Assembly (NCBI GenBank): GCA_016946835.1
Contig: JACVTC010000044.1
Location: forward strand, 653,501-717,500
DNA length: 64,000 nucleotides
From: Neocallimastix lanati (nom. inval.)
Lineage: Eukaryota > Neocallimastigomycota > Neocallimastigomycetes > Neocallimastigales > Neocallimastigaceae
Reading direction: 5' to 3'
The notes below the pieces were generated by a model that worked only from the letters and a program-made list of their open reading frames with translations, searched no databases and had not been told where the DNA came from. Positions 23,876 through 34,665 of this stretch are shown piece by piece; the first letter of the stretch is position 1, and each line of letters begins with the position of its first letter. A program made the position numbers and the translations under genes.

Positions 23876-26800
23876 CAAAATAGATAAATTTTTTAAAAAA
23901 TAAATGCATTATAAAAATATTTTAATAATTAAAAAAAATGTATTATGAAAAAGATTATTTTAAAAAATTAAATAATATGAAAATATTTCAATAATTAAAA
24001 AAAAAATAGATAATAATAGATAAATTTAAAAAAAATATGAATGGAGGCATATTTTTAAAAAAAAAAAAAAAATAAAAATAAAAATTAAAATAAAAAATAT
24101 CTAAAAAAAAATAGTTAAAAAGATACAAAAAAAAAAATTTTTTTTTCTTACCTCCATCAATGGTATCAAGTACAATAAAATCTTCACTGACCTTAATCAG
24201 CTTATCACTGTTGGTATTGGTAAATACATTGGAACTGTCAAGCGTACCCAGGACATAGTTACCTGTATGCGTCACTGCCACATCAAGTGCGGCCGTAAGA
24301 CAGAGGTAGTATGCGCCGTCCGCCTTCTGAATGATTTCTCCCAACTTTCCGGTACAGTCATCCGCCTCGGCTGGCGTGTAGACATCCGAAGCAGGGGTGG
24401 CGGAAATCGTGTAGATGGCATTACCGTTCAGGACGTAACCTGGAATAAGGGTACAGATGCCGGTATCCGGGCAGTTGTAGAGTGAGAGGGTCGACTTATT
24501 CTGTGTGGTGATTTGACGTTTCGAAATCTTTTGATAGCCACTGAACAAGTTGGTCCCAAGATCAGCATAGTTGGCACTGTACGTTAAGGTATTGGCGGTG
24601 GCTTTTATAACAATTTTAGCAGAGGTAGCTCCAGTAAAATCAGCAGTTTCCGTAATAATGTAGGTATTGCCATTCTCCATAGGTAGAGATACAGGATCAG
24701 TATCGTGGTAGGTGACACAGAGGGCACCTCCAGTCATTAATTTCTTAGTGCCGGAATCGGCTGAAGCACAATTAGCACTTATATTATCAGAGGCAATAAT
24801 ATCGTTATTGCTCGATCCTGATTGAGGAATGACAAAGTATCGGACGGTGGCATCATTCGATTTCACGTAACCATAGGCCTGTTTACATTTTCCCTTAATA
24901 CAATCAAAAATAGTCCAGGAGGCCACCGAGGGCTTATCGGGAAATGCGGCGGTATTACTTAAATCAACTTCCTTGAAGACATTCGTTGTACCAATCTTCT
25001 GATAGACCATGATATCGGTGACCTCATCGGGATTGAAGGTTCCTGTGGCTTGCATGTACTTATAGACGTGGAAGTTATCACCATTCTTAATGAAGTAATC
25101 CTTTGAATTTTCAGCTAAAGAAAGATAGTGATAAAAAAAAATTAACAATAAAAAAAAAAGTTATTATAAAAAAAAATAAGTATAGAATATATTATTATTT
25201 TTTTTTAAAAAAAAAAATAAATAAATCTTCATGTAAAATTTATAAGAATTAAAAACAACAAAAAAAATTTTTTCTATAATAAAAATATATAAAAAAGAAA
25301 TCTATAGATAATAAAATCTTAATCATATATTTCCCCCCTTGAAATTAAATATTATTTATATAGAATAAACTTATTCTTTCTTCTCTAAAATAAAAAAAAT
25401 CCATTCTTTTTAATAATTAAAATAATTAAAGTAAAAAAGTATGAAAAAGTACTTAAATTTGTTATAATAATAATAAAAATACTAAAACAAACGAAAAAAA
25501 AAATTATAACAAAAAAAAAAAAAACTATCATAATTCTAATAAATAAAATAAAAAATCATTTTCTTAAAATTTTTTCAAAATAAAAAGATTCATTATTATT
25601 ATTCTTTTATTTTTTTTTTAAAAAACCTTCCAAAAAAAAAAAACAGATTAAAAAACTTACCGGCAAATTCAGTGTCAATCGCTATATAGGTATCCGTGAT
25701 CGTCACCATTCTATTGGCAGCGTTGGTGAAGGGAGCATCGGCACTGATGCCAGAGGTACCAAAAATAAAACTATTTCCTGTGGTAATGGCACCAACAACT
25801 CCATCATCAAGACAAATTTTATTAGTACTTTCATTAATGATCAAACCAACATTATCTTTACAGTCAGTAGCAGTTTTTTCTGGAACTGTAACGAGAGCTG
25901 GAGCTGCAGAGGAAGCATCCACCTTATAGTACGTTGAAGCAGCTTTAATGATATAACCGGGAATCTTTTCACAGTGTCCCTTACCATCACAGTTGTAAAT
26001 ACCCATTTTAGCCATATCGTCAGTAGTAGCTGAACCAAGACCACTTGAATCCATAACTGTAATTGTTCCAGCATCATTCTTTAATACATTAATACCTTTT
26101 TTTTTTTTAATATTTATAAAAAAAATAAATAAATAAAAAAAAATATTTAAATTATTAGTTAATAAATAATGAATATGATTAAATAATGATTATGATTTCT
26201 TTTTTTTTCCTTTCCTAGTTATGACTATTTTTAATAACTTTAATAGTATATTTATTATTATCATTATTCGTATTTATTGATCTAATATTTTATTTTCTAT
26301 CGATTTTTTTTTTAAACTATTTTATTATTATTGTTTTTTTTATATGTTTTATTCATGTATTACCTTTAGCCGTAGTATCAAATACAATTTCACTCTCGCT
26401 CGACTTACATTTTCCTTTGGAACAGGAAAGTTCCAAGATGTTATCCTCATCGGGTTCGGTGGTTCCTGTCTTCGGGGGACAGGTTTTATCGCCTCGCTCC
26501 ATAACCTTGCTGGTGACGGCATTCACATACACGTATTTGAGGCCGCTGTCGTAGGTGCTGTGGAGGGTGACGACCTTATCCTTCACCTTCACGATGGCAT
26601 ATTGGTCGTTACTCCCCGTAATTCCAAAAACATTGGCAGCGGCATCGGCATTCTTCTCCAAGAGATAGATACCGGAGCTGCCAATACTCAGTGTAATACT
26701 CAACGGTTTCTTGGTCGGAGAGCCCAGATTACTGAGACAGAGATTGATATTGTTGGATCCGCCGGTACTATCCATAAACAATTTACCGACGCTTGCAGCA

Positions 26801-27935
26801 TCACAGGAGGTAATGGTTTCATCGATCGCCTCTTTTGTGCAGGTCAGACCGGCACCAATATCCTTGCAGGTGTAGACGGTGGAGGCATCCACTACGTAGT
26901 AACCGACCTCGGTGACTTCATTACAACTGACGGGATCCCCGGAACAGTAGAAGAGATTACCTTCCTTTAGTTCATCCGTATCCTTAATCAAGGAATAATT
27001 TATCTTATTAATTAAGTTATAGGTATTTTGAAAACCTTAAAAAAAAAAAAAAAAAGAGAGTTCATATAAAAGACATTTTTATGGAGAGGAGATGAGGAAG
27101 TAAATAAAATTTAAATTTATATATAAAAAAAATAAAATAAATGAAAAATAAGAAATTTTGATTAAAAACAATAATAATAACAATAAATGTTTGGAAAATT
27201 TTAATTTTTTTATAAAAAAAAATAAAAACAATTCCTAAAATAAGTACTTACAATTCTTTCCAGTATTGACATTACAATCTGTTTTTCAATATAAAAATAT
27301 TCGTTAGATATATATATTAGATGAATAAAATAATATCTATATCGTTTTTTTTTTTTTTTTTCATAGTTACCTTCATCAGCCGCAAAGGCTAATTGATGCG
27401 TTAGGATCAATAAGCCCAGAAGGCTAAATAATAAATAAATTTCAAAAAAGAAAAACATTAATGGATTGCTTTCAATTTTAATAAATGCAATTTCAATCAT
27501 TCCGTCGTCTTCTTTTCTATATCTATAGTTATTATTATTATTATTTTTTTTATTCTTTACTAAATCTTATCTATTAGTTTAGATACGATTAGTATTAATT
27601 ATTTAGGACACTTCATAATGAAATTTAACATTCCATTTGAACTTTTTTTTTTTTTTTTAATTTTCATTCTTATAATTTTATTATTACATTATTTATCTAT
27701 TTATTATTGCAGTAATGATAGTAAATTATTTATTTTAATAATTATTTATTTATTGACTTTTATAGCTATTTTATATAAGTTTATTTATTTTAATAATCAT
27801 TAATCTATTTAATTCATCGAGAAAGTGATTAAAAATCTTCATTTCCTATATGAAATGAACTTTACTTCTCTCAATAATAAACTTTATTTAATAATATTTT
27901 TATATTCATTACCTGTAAAATAATTTTGAGAACAT
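19586..27935 (-). CDS. Gene B: scaffoldin-like secreted Cys-rich repeat protein (9 exons)
   Basis: Seen: exons 27913-27935, 27371-27423, 27252-27278, 26364-27035, 25661-26095, 24152-25114, 22798-23301, 21728-22366 and 19586-20649 join to 4380 nt, 1460 codons with TAA. The start MFSKLFYSLLGLLILTHQLA gives a clean signal peptide with likely cleavage after AFA near residue 22. The mature protein is a chain of four-Cys modules, then a C-terminal block of about six 33-residue repeats with the pattern NVI(T/K)C...GCTS..GSTT.GQAYIDA. Known: short GYY/VI.C-type repeats are typical of anaerobic-fungal scaffoldins. Inferred: a scaffold or surface protein. This is the source of the pseudogene at 51-54.5 kb. 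Confidence 0.65.
21242..21388. repeat. (ATAATAA)n array in gene B intron
   Basis: About 20 perfect heptamers in the last intron of gene B, next to a long degenerate AAAAAT array (20890-21210). Confidence 0.9.
21728..22366 (-). CDS. Gene B exon 8
   Basis: 639 nt, phase 1-1, about residues 893-1105. It starts VAGSYVVASTNIIATTGD and carries LVSCSGSPLSC, a VGYYYYPNDITKIINC unit, a VGYYKTVNSDYVLW unit, IGQWDTTANKLCL and YCVDANMVATA, closing RYDCTDGICTLVAG. The GYY...I.C units are the shortest recognisable repeat of the family. Confidence 0.89.
22798..23301 (-). CDS. Gene B exon 7 (VIMEE-type module)
   Basis: 504 nt, phase 1-1, about residues 725-892. It starts VQDNDEYIIKIDDAYKAYKY and has one module, RLFKCTSGDCVESKGYVLGG with HIGNPSINSNKIQLCM. 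It closes TIVIMEEPG at donor GTAAG and is homologous to gene A exon 8. Confidence 0.9.
24152..25114 (-). CDS. Gene B exon 6 (two Cys modules)
   Basis: 963 nt, phase 1-1, about residues 404-724. It starts AENSKDYFIKNGDNFHVYKY. The two modules are IFDCIKGKCKQAYGYVKS with LMTGGALCV, and LSLYNCPDTGICTLIPGYVL with LGEIIQKADGAYYLCL. An open frame continues into the intron, but the donor GTAAG after GAT GGA G fixes the end. This is the last exon missing from the pseudogene copy. Confidence 0.9.
25661..26095 (-). CDS. Gene B exon 5 (single Cys module)
   Basis: 435 nt, phase 1-1, about residues 259-403, the same length as gene C exon 5. It starts GINVLKNDAG and carries MGIYNCDGKGHCEKIPGYII with VGLIINESTNKICL. 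It ends DTYIAIDTEFAG at donor GTAAG. Confidence 0.9.
26364..27035 (-). CDS. Gene B exon 4 (conserved N-terminal module)
   Basis: 672 nt, phase 1-1, about residues 35-258. The motif order is FQNTYNLINK, LFYCSGDPVSC, VGYYVVDASTVYTC, SVGKLFMDSTGG, INLCL, YAIVKVKDKVVTLHSTYDSG, and ILELSCSKGKC near the end. It is collinear with exon 4 of A and C. Confidence 0.9.
27252..27278 (-). CDS. Gene B exon 3 (27-nt microexon)
   Basis: Encodes DCNVNTGKN and the first base of the next Cys, giving the C-x7-C pair at the mature N-terminus. Donor GTAAG and an acceptor ending ACAG flank it. Confidence 0.86.
27371..27423 (-). CDS. Gene B exon 2 (signal-peptide core)
   Basis: 53 nt, acceptor TTTAG, donor GTAACT. 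It completes Ser8 and encodes LLGLLILTHQLAFAADE, the hydrophobic core and cleavage region of the signal peptide. Confidence 0.82.
27913..27935 (-). CDS. Gene B exon 1 (start codon, 23 nt)
   Basis: Minus strand MFSKLFY plus AG, followed by donor GTAATG. It has the same length and phase as the start exons of A and C. An alternative ATG at 27498 reads through the exon 2 acceptor into the same frame. I reject it because A and C have stop codons at the equivalent place. Confidence 0.78.
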
Positions 27936-28029
27936 TAAAAAAAAAACAAAATTAAATTTTTATACAATTAAAAAAAAAATTTTTTTTTTTTAAGGATTTC
28001 AATAGAAAATAAAGAATATAAAAAATTAA

Positions 28030-28330
28030 TAAAAAATAAAATAAAAAAGAAAAGAATTAAAAGTGTAAAAAAAAGAAAAAGAACGAAAGAAATAACAAAA
28101 GAGTCAAAAGTTGTAATAAGCAAATAAATATATACAATATTTGATGCTTTCACACCAAAAATAAAGACTTTTTCTAAAATTTGAAATCTCAAAAACTCAT
28201 TTCGAAATTTATATCTTCACATTTTTTTAGAGTTGTTTTCTCTAAAATCACAAGGGTTAGTTTATATCCTATAAAATATTATTAATGACCGTAAAAAGAA
28301 TTATCAAATAAGAAATTTTCTATTATTTCT
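28030..28330 (-). promoter_or_regulatory. Gene B upstream region with conserved element
   Basis: The block lies about 95-395 nt upstream of gene B's ATG. Its core at 28182-28211 includes CAAAAACTCATTTCGAAATT (plus-strand reading). An almost identical core sits at 40561-40590 upstream of gene C, and the whole block recurs at 55035-55330. Conservation inside otherwise random AT-rich DNA suggests a cis element or 5' UTR; function is inferred. The centre TTTCGAAA is palindromic. Confidence 0.55.
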
Positions 28331-29299
28331 TATTATTTTCAAATTGTTGGTAGGTCTCTTTCTCCCTTTCTCTTTTTATTTCTCTTTTCTTCTTCTCTCT
28401 TCAATACTAAAAAAGATATAATGAAATAATAAAAATAAGGAATTATAAAGAAAAAAAAAGCTATAGACTACTTTTATTATTTGTTTTTTTTAATACATAA
28501 AGTTAAAGTATAAAAAAGAATAAAATAATAATATTTCTTTCTTATAATGCAAATGAATAAAATTATAATATCTTTTCTTTTCTTATTATTAAAAAAAAAG
28601 ATAAATATTTAAATGAATGTCTTTATCTTTTCTTTTTCATTTTTAGTATTAAATCTATTTATGATTTAAGTAAAATATAAAATAAATATATATCTTTTAT
28701 GGAATAATATTTACTTATCATAAGAAATTAAAAAGAAAAGAAAAGAAAATTTTTATTGATATTTATTTATTATTAATGAGTATGAAGTAACATAATAATG
28801 AAGAAATAGTTAATGTGTTCAATTATTATTGATTATTTATATTTTTTTGTTTTGTTTATTTAAAATAAAAGAGAATATTTCTTTATTTGAATAAAAGCTG
28901 ATTCAATGATATTATTATCTATTTTATGTAATGTAGTAATTTCTTTACTCTTTTAAAATTTAATGCAACACATTTTTTTTGGCTCTTTCTTCTTCTATTT
29001 CTAAAGATATCTCAATGGATCTCTCTTACTATATTTTATTTATATAAAATATTTAATTTATTTCATTTTATTATTAAAAGATTTTTTCTTTTCAATATGT
29101 AAAAGCTTTTTTTTTTATTCCACTTTCCTTTATGACAGCTATTGCATAATAAATAATAAATATTACATAATAAAAAATAAATATTATATAATAAAAAATA
29201 AATATTATATAATAAATAATAAAAAATTAATATATAAAAAATTTAATATATAAAATTTAATATTAAATAATGTAATAAATAATTAAATAATTAAAAATA

Positions 29300-29525
29300 A
29301 TAAATAACAATCAATAATTGAATAATTGAATAATTGAATAATTGAATAATAAATAATTGAATAATTGAATAATTGAATTATTGAATAATTGAATAATTGA
29401 ATAATTAAATAATTGAATAATTGAATAATTGAATTATTGAATAATTGAATAATTAAATAATTGAATAATTGAATAATTGAATTATTGAATAATTGAATAA
29501 TTGAATAATTGAATAATTGAATAGT
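29300..29525. repeat. 8-bp (AATAATTG)n array
   Basis: Octamer repeats with regularly spaced TTATTG variants, giving a longer secondary period. Confidence 0.85.
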
Positions 29526-30763
29526 CAATAAATGATAATAATTAAATTATTAATAATAAATAATAATAAAAATAGAACTATGTATTCAATAATAAATATT
29601 ATTTAATAATAAATAATAATAATAATAATAAATGAAAATAATAAAAAAATAATAATAAATAATAATAATAATAAAAAATACTAATAATAAATTATAAATG
29701 ATTACATAACAAAAAATGAACATATAAATAAATAATAAATGATAAATATTATTTAATAATAAAAAAAAAATTAAATTATAAATAATTATAATAAATAATA
29801 ATATAATAAATAATAATAATTAAAAATAATAAATAACAATCAATAATTGAATAATTGAATAATTAAATAATAAAATAATAAAAGTATTTATTAGTAAATA
29901 ATATTTTATATAATAAAAAATAATAAATTATTAAATAATTAAATAATAAAATTACAAATAATAAATATTAATAAAAACGAATAATAATTATAATAATAAA
30001 TAATAAATAATAAATAATAAATAATAATAAATAATAATAAATAATAATAAATAATAATAAATAATACTAAATAATACTACTAATAATAAATAATAATAAA
30101 TAAATAATAATAAAAATAAATAATAATAAAAATAAATAATAATAATAATAATAATAATAAATAATATTAAAAATAAATAATAATAAATAATAATAATAAT
30201 AATAATATAATATAAATAAATAGTAATAATAAGAAATGATTATAGTAATAATAAATTATAATAATAATAAATTATAAATGATTAAATAACAAAAAATGAG
30301 TAATACTAATAATAATAAAAATAATAAAAATAAATAATAAAAATAAATAATAAAAATAATAATAATAAATAATAATAAATAATAAATATTAATTAATAAT
30401 AGCAAAAAAAAATAAATTATAAATAATAATAATAATAATAATAAATAATAAATAATAAATAATAAATTTTAATAAATGATTATATAGCAAAAAATAAATA
30501 TATAATAAAAAATAATTTTATTTAATAATATATAATAATAATAATATATAAAAATATATAAAAATTTAACAATAAATTATAAATAATTAAACAATAATAA
30601 TGATAATAATAAGAATAAATAATAAGAATAAGAATAATAAAAAATAATAATAATAAATAAAAAAAAATAAATTATAGATAATAAATAATAATAATAATAA
30701 ATTATAACAATAATAATAAATAATAATAAACAATTAAATAACAAAAAATGAATATAAAATAAA

Positions 30764-30965
30764 TAAATAATAAATAATAAATAATAAATAATAAATAATA
30801 AATAATAAATAATAAATAATAAATAATAAATAATAAATAATAAATAATAAATAATAAATAATAAATAATAAATAATAAATAATAAATAATAAATAATAAA
30901 TAATAAATAATAAATAATAAATAATAAATAATAAATAATAAATAATAAATAATAAATAATAAATA
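30764..30965. repeat. (ATAATAA)n array, intergenic
   Basis: The longest pure heptamer tract in the window, about 28 units, between genes B and C. Confidence 0.9.
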
Positions 30966-31379
30966 ATTAAATAATAAATAATAAATGTTATTAATAAATA
31001 TTATTATTAAATATTATTATTAAATATTATTTATTATTAATTATTAAATTACTACTAAAAAAATATTAATAAATTATTGTAAATAATAATATTTTAATAT
31101 CGCATTATTGAATGAAATTCATTACCTATATTTCACTTTTTTTTTTATTTTTAAAAATTGTAAATTTTAATATGAAAATGTTAATATTGTAATAGAGAGA
31201 AGGAAATTCTATTATCATTAAGAAAGAATTAATAGAAATAGATAGACCATTTTTTTTAAAAAAAATTTATATATATATATAAATATTTCTATTATCAGAA
31301 GAAATGAATTTCAAATGTATGGCAAAATATAACTTAATGTTATAATACTAATTTTAATGTGTAAAAAAAATAAAGCTAA

Positions 31380-31560
31380 AAATAAAAATAAAAATAAGAA
31401 TAAGAATAAAAATAAAAATAAAAATAAAAATAAATAATAAAAATAAAAATAAAAATAAAAATAAAAATAAAAATAAAAATAAAAATAAAAATAAAAATAA
31501 AAATAAAAATAAAAATAAAAATAAAAATAAAAATAAAAATAAAAATAAAATAAAATAAAA
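31380..31560. repeat. (AAAAAT)n hexanucleotide array
   Basis: Long tract of AAAAAT units with one break at 31430-31440. Intergenic between genes B and C. Confidence 0.9.
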
Positions 31561-31745
31561 TATTAATAATAAAAAAACAAAATAAAATATTTTTTAAAAT
31601 TAAATATTATTATATTTTCGTTACCTTTAGATTTTTTTTTCTTATTTTTAATAGTAAAGTCTTGTTATATACATATATAAGAATAAATTAAAAAAAGTTA
31701 ATATAAAAAATATTAATTTTTATTATTAATTATTATTTTATTAAC

Positions 31746-31782
<37 letters not shown>

Positions 31783-32747
31783 TATTATTTATATTATTAT
31801 CATTATTAATTATTATTAATTATTCATTTTACAATTATTACTATTATTTTGCTTCAATAAATAGGGAATAGATAAACTAAATAGAATGAAAATTAATTTA
31901 ACTAAATAGAAGACTGTATTGAATTTTTATTTAAAAAAAAAAAATTTTTTTCATAGTTCCTCCTCATTGACTAATTCTATTAATAGCACTTTTTTATTTT
32001 TATTTATATTAATAATTTTTATTATTATTATTATTATTATTATAATTATTATTACTATTATTATTATTATAATTTTTATTATTATTGATATTATTATTTT
32101 TTATATTTATAATATTTTATTAGAATTCAAAAGCTTAAAAAAAAAGTTTTTTTGTTTCGTATAATTTAACTAGTATATTCAATAGAAAATGATGTTAATT
32201 TATTACATGCTTTTTATTTATATGCTATTTTATTATTTATAAAATATTTTAATTATTTTATCTTATCTTATTATTAAGTAAAAAGAATTTTTTTTATTTT
32301 TCAGTAATATTATTTATGGAAGTATTTTTACAATTTATTTTCTATATTAATACATATTATGTAACGTCTTTTATTATTTTATTTTATTTTGTTTTTATTT
32401 AATTTAATTTATAAAAGGACTTTTAAAATAAATAAAACTATAAAAAAAATTAGAAAAATAAAAGTGTAATATTTTATATTTCTTGTTGTTGTTTTATTAA
32501 TTTAATTTTTTGTTTGTCTTTAAATCATTAATAGACAAATAATAAATTTTTTTTTTTAAAATATAAATATATTATAAACAAAATTTTTAGATAAAAATAA
32601 ATAAGTATTTTTTTTTATTTTTATATATATATGTATATATATATGTATATATTTTTTTTTTTGGAAAATGTTTCATCCATTGTAGTTTTGAGATTTAATT
32701 ATGTAGGTAAGTTGGTAATAATAGAATCCTTTAGAAAATTACTATTT

Positions 32748-33844
32748 TTAGCCTCCTCCAGAACCAGCAGCAGGAGCAGGAGCAGGAGCAGTACATACAC
32801 CTGAAGTACATGCCAAGAAAGTACCACTAGCTGAAGTGCAAGCATCAGCAGTTCCTTCATTTCCACTACTTACTTCATTGTTTTTATAACATGTACCTGT
32901 TTTTGCATCTGTACTTAGAGTAATTGATATTTCAGTCGCTTTTATAAGTGCATAATCCCCTTCCTTGGAAGCTTGTGCTTTGAAAATATTAGTACTAGCA
33001 CTGGCAGCTTCATAACTGACAACATAATACACTGGAGTACTGTCTTCAGCAAAGGCTGCCGCATGTGCTGGTGTGGTATCGACACAGAGTTTACCGTCGT
33101 TGTCGAGAAGTCCAACTTTTCCAGAGGCACAGGCCGCATAGCTTGTGGTGTCAATGGCACAGGCCGTTCCTGTACATTGAATGGACTTTGTGGCGTCTGC
33201 ACTATCCTTATAGTAACCAATGCCAGCTTCCGCAAAGGTTTTCGAAGCACAAGTGGTTCCGTCGGTACAAACGACCAATTTAGTGGCGCTACTGGTGACC
33301 ACTTCATTATCATTATTGACTAAATAGGCTCCAGGAACAGCAGCAGGATTCACAAGAATCGTAAGGTCGGAATTCATGAGGTAAGGCTTATTGGCGATGA
33401 AGTACCATGTACCCGCAGTTAGGAGGGCCAACGCGTAGCTTGGCGTTTCTCCTGTTCCCATACAGATTTGAATAGCGGAAGTATTTTCTTTAAGTTTAAG
33501 TTTTCCAACATTACCTACACTACAGGTTCCTTCTTCGGTTACCACAGTCCACTTCGTTGGATCCGTAGAATTTTCATAGATTTTTCCTTTAACTGATATG
33601 TTTCCAGTGAGTGGGACGCATTTACCACTGTCACATTGGAAGAGTTCCAGAGTCGTCAAGTCGAGGAGGGTCAATCCTTCCGTCGTGCTGACTTCCTGAT
33701 AGACATTACTGCCTGCCTCGAGGGCTTGATAAAGTTTCATTCCGGAGACGGTGGTCACCTTCGAAAAAGTTTTGGTCGTGGCCGTGTACTTGTAGGCAAG
33801 ATAGTCCGTACCAATTTTGATGAGATAGACGGCGTCGGTTGTTC
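32748..33844 (-). CDS. Gene C terminal exon (fusion of two exon types)
   Basis: 1097 nt ending TAA at 32748-32750, about residues 1049-1413. The first part, from GTTDAVYLIKIGTDYLAYKY through LFQCDSGKCVPLTGN to IQICM, matches gene B exon 7. The second, from PGAYLVNNDNEVVTSSATKL with LVVCTDGTTC and a GIGYYKDSADATKSIQC unit, matches B exon 8. No splice signals separate them here. The protein ends CTSGVCTAPAPAPAAGSGGG. Confidence 0.88.
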
Positions 33845-34633
33845 CTAATTTTATTTTTATTATTATTATTATTATTATTAAAATTTATACATTATTAATT
33901 TTTTTATATTAATATTTTTTATATTAATTTTTTTTATATTATTTTTTTTATATATAATTTTTTTTAAAATTATTATATAAAATAGATGAAATTAATAAAA
34001 GTTCATTTAAAGAAATAATAAATATGAAAAGAAAAAATAATAAAATAATAATTATAAAAAAATTAGTAATATAAATAATAATAAAAAAAATAAAAAATAA
34101 GAATAAAAATTTGAAAAAAAATAGAATAATAATATGAAATAATAAAAAAATGATTAATAAAAAAAAAAAAAAAAAAAAAAAAAAAAGAAATGATAAAAAG
34201 GAAAAGGAAAATATAAATAATAATATTTTATATATAATAATAAAAAATAAAACAAAAATCAAATAAATTATAAAAGTATTAATTAAAAAATAAAAATAAA
34301 AAATAAAATAAAGAGTGAATATAAAATAATAAAGTATTAATAATAATAATAAATAAATAATAAATAATAAAAAATAAATAATTAAATAATTAAATAATTA
34401 AATAATTAAATATTAAATAATAAATAATTAAATAATTAAATAATTAAATATTAAATATTAAATAATAAATAATAAAAAATTAAAAATAAAAAATAAAAAA
34501 TTAAAAATTAAAAATTAAAAATAAAAATAAAGATAAAAATAAAAATAAAAAATAAAAAAAAAATAAATAATAAATAATAAATAATAAATAATAAAAAAAT
34601 AAAAAATAAAAAATAAAAATAAAAATAAAAAAT

Positions 34634-34665
<32 letters not shown>

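Larger units (their letters stand above)
28331..32747. other. Gene B-gene C intergenic region
   Basis: Upstream of gene B and downstream of gene C. It is filled with 7-, 8- and 6-bp arrays and TAA runs. Open frames such as 29283-29528 and 31919-32164 are repeat-derived. No gene is supported. Confidence 0.65.

Noticed and set aside
27424-27500. ATG at 27498 as gene B start, reading through into exon 2
   Set aside because: The frame passes through TTTAG, which aligns with acceptors in A and C, where stops block the same read-through. The 23-nt start exon at 27913 fits all three genes.
27210-27500. 96-codon minus frame as an independent gene
   Set aside because: It is gene B exon 2 plus intron on both sides.
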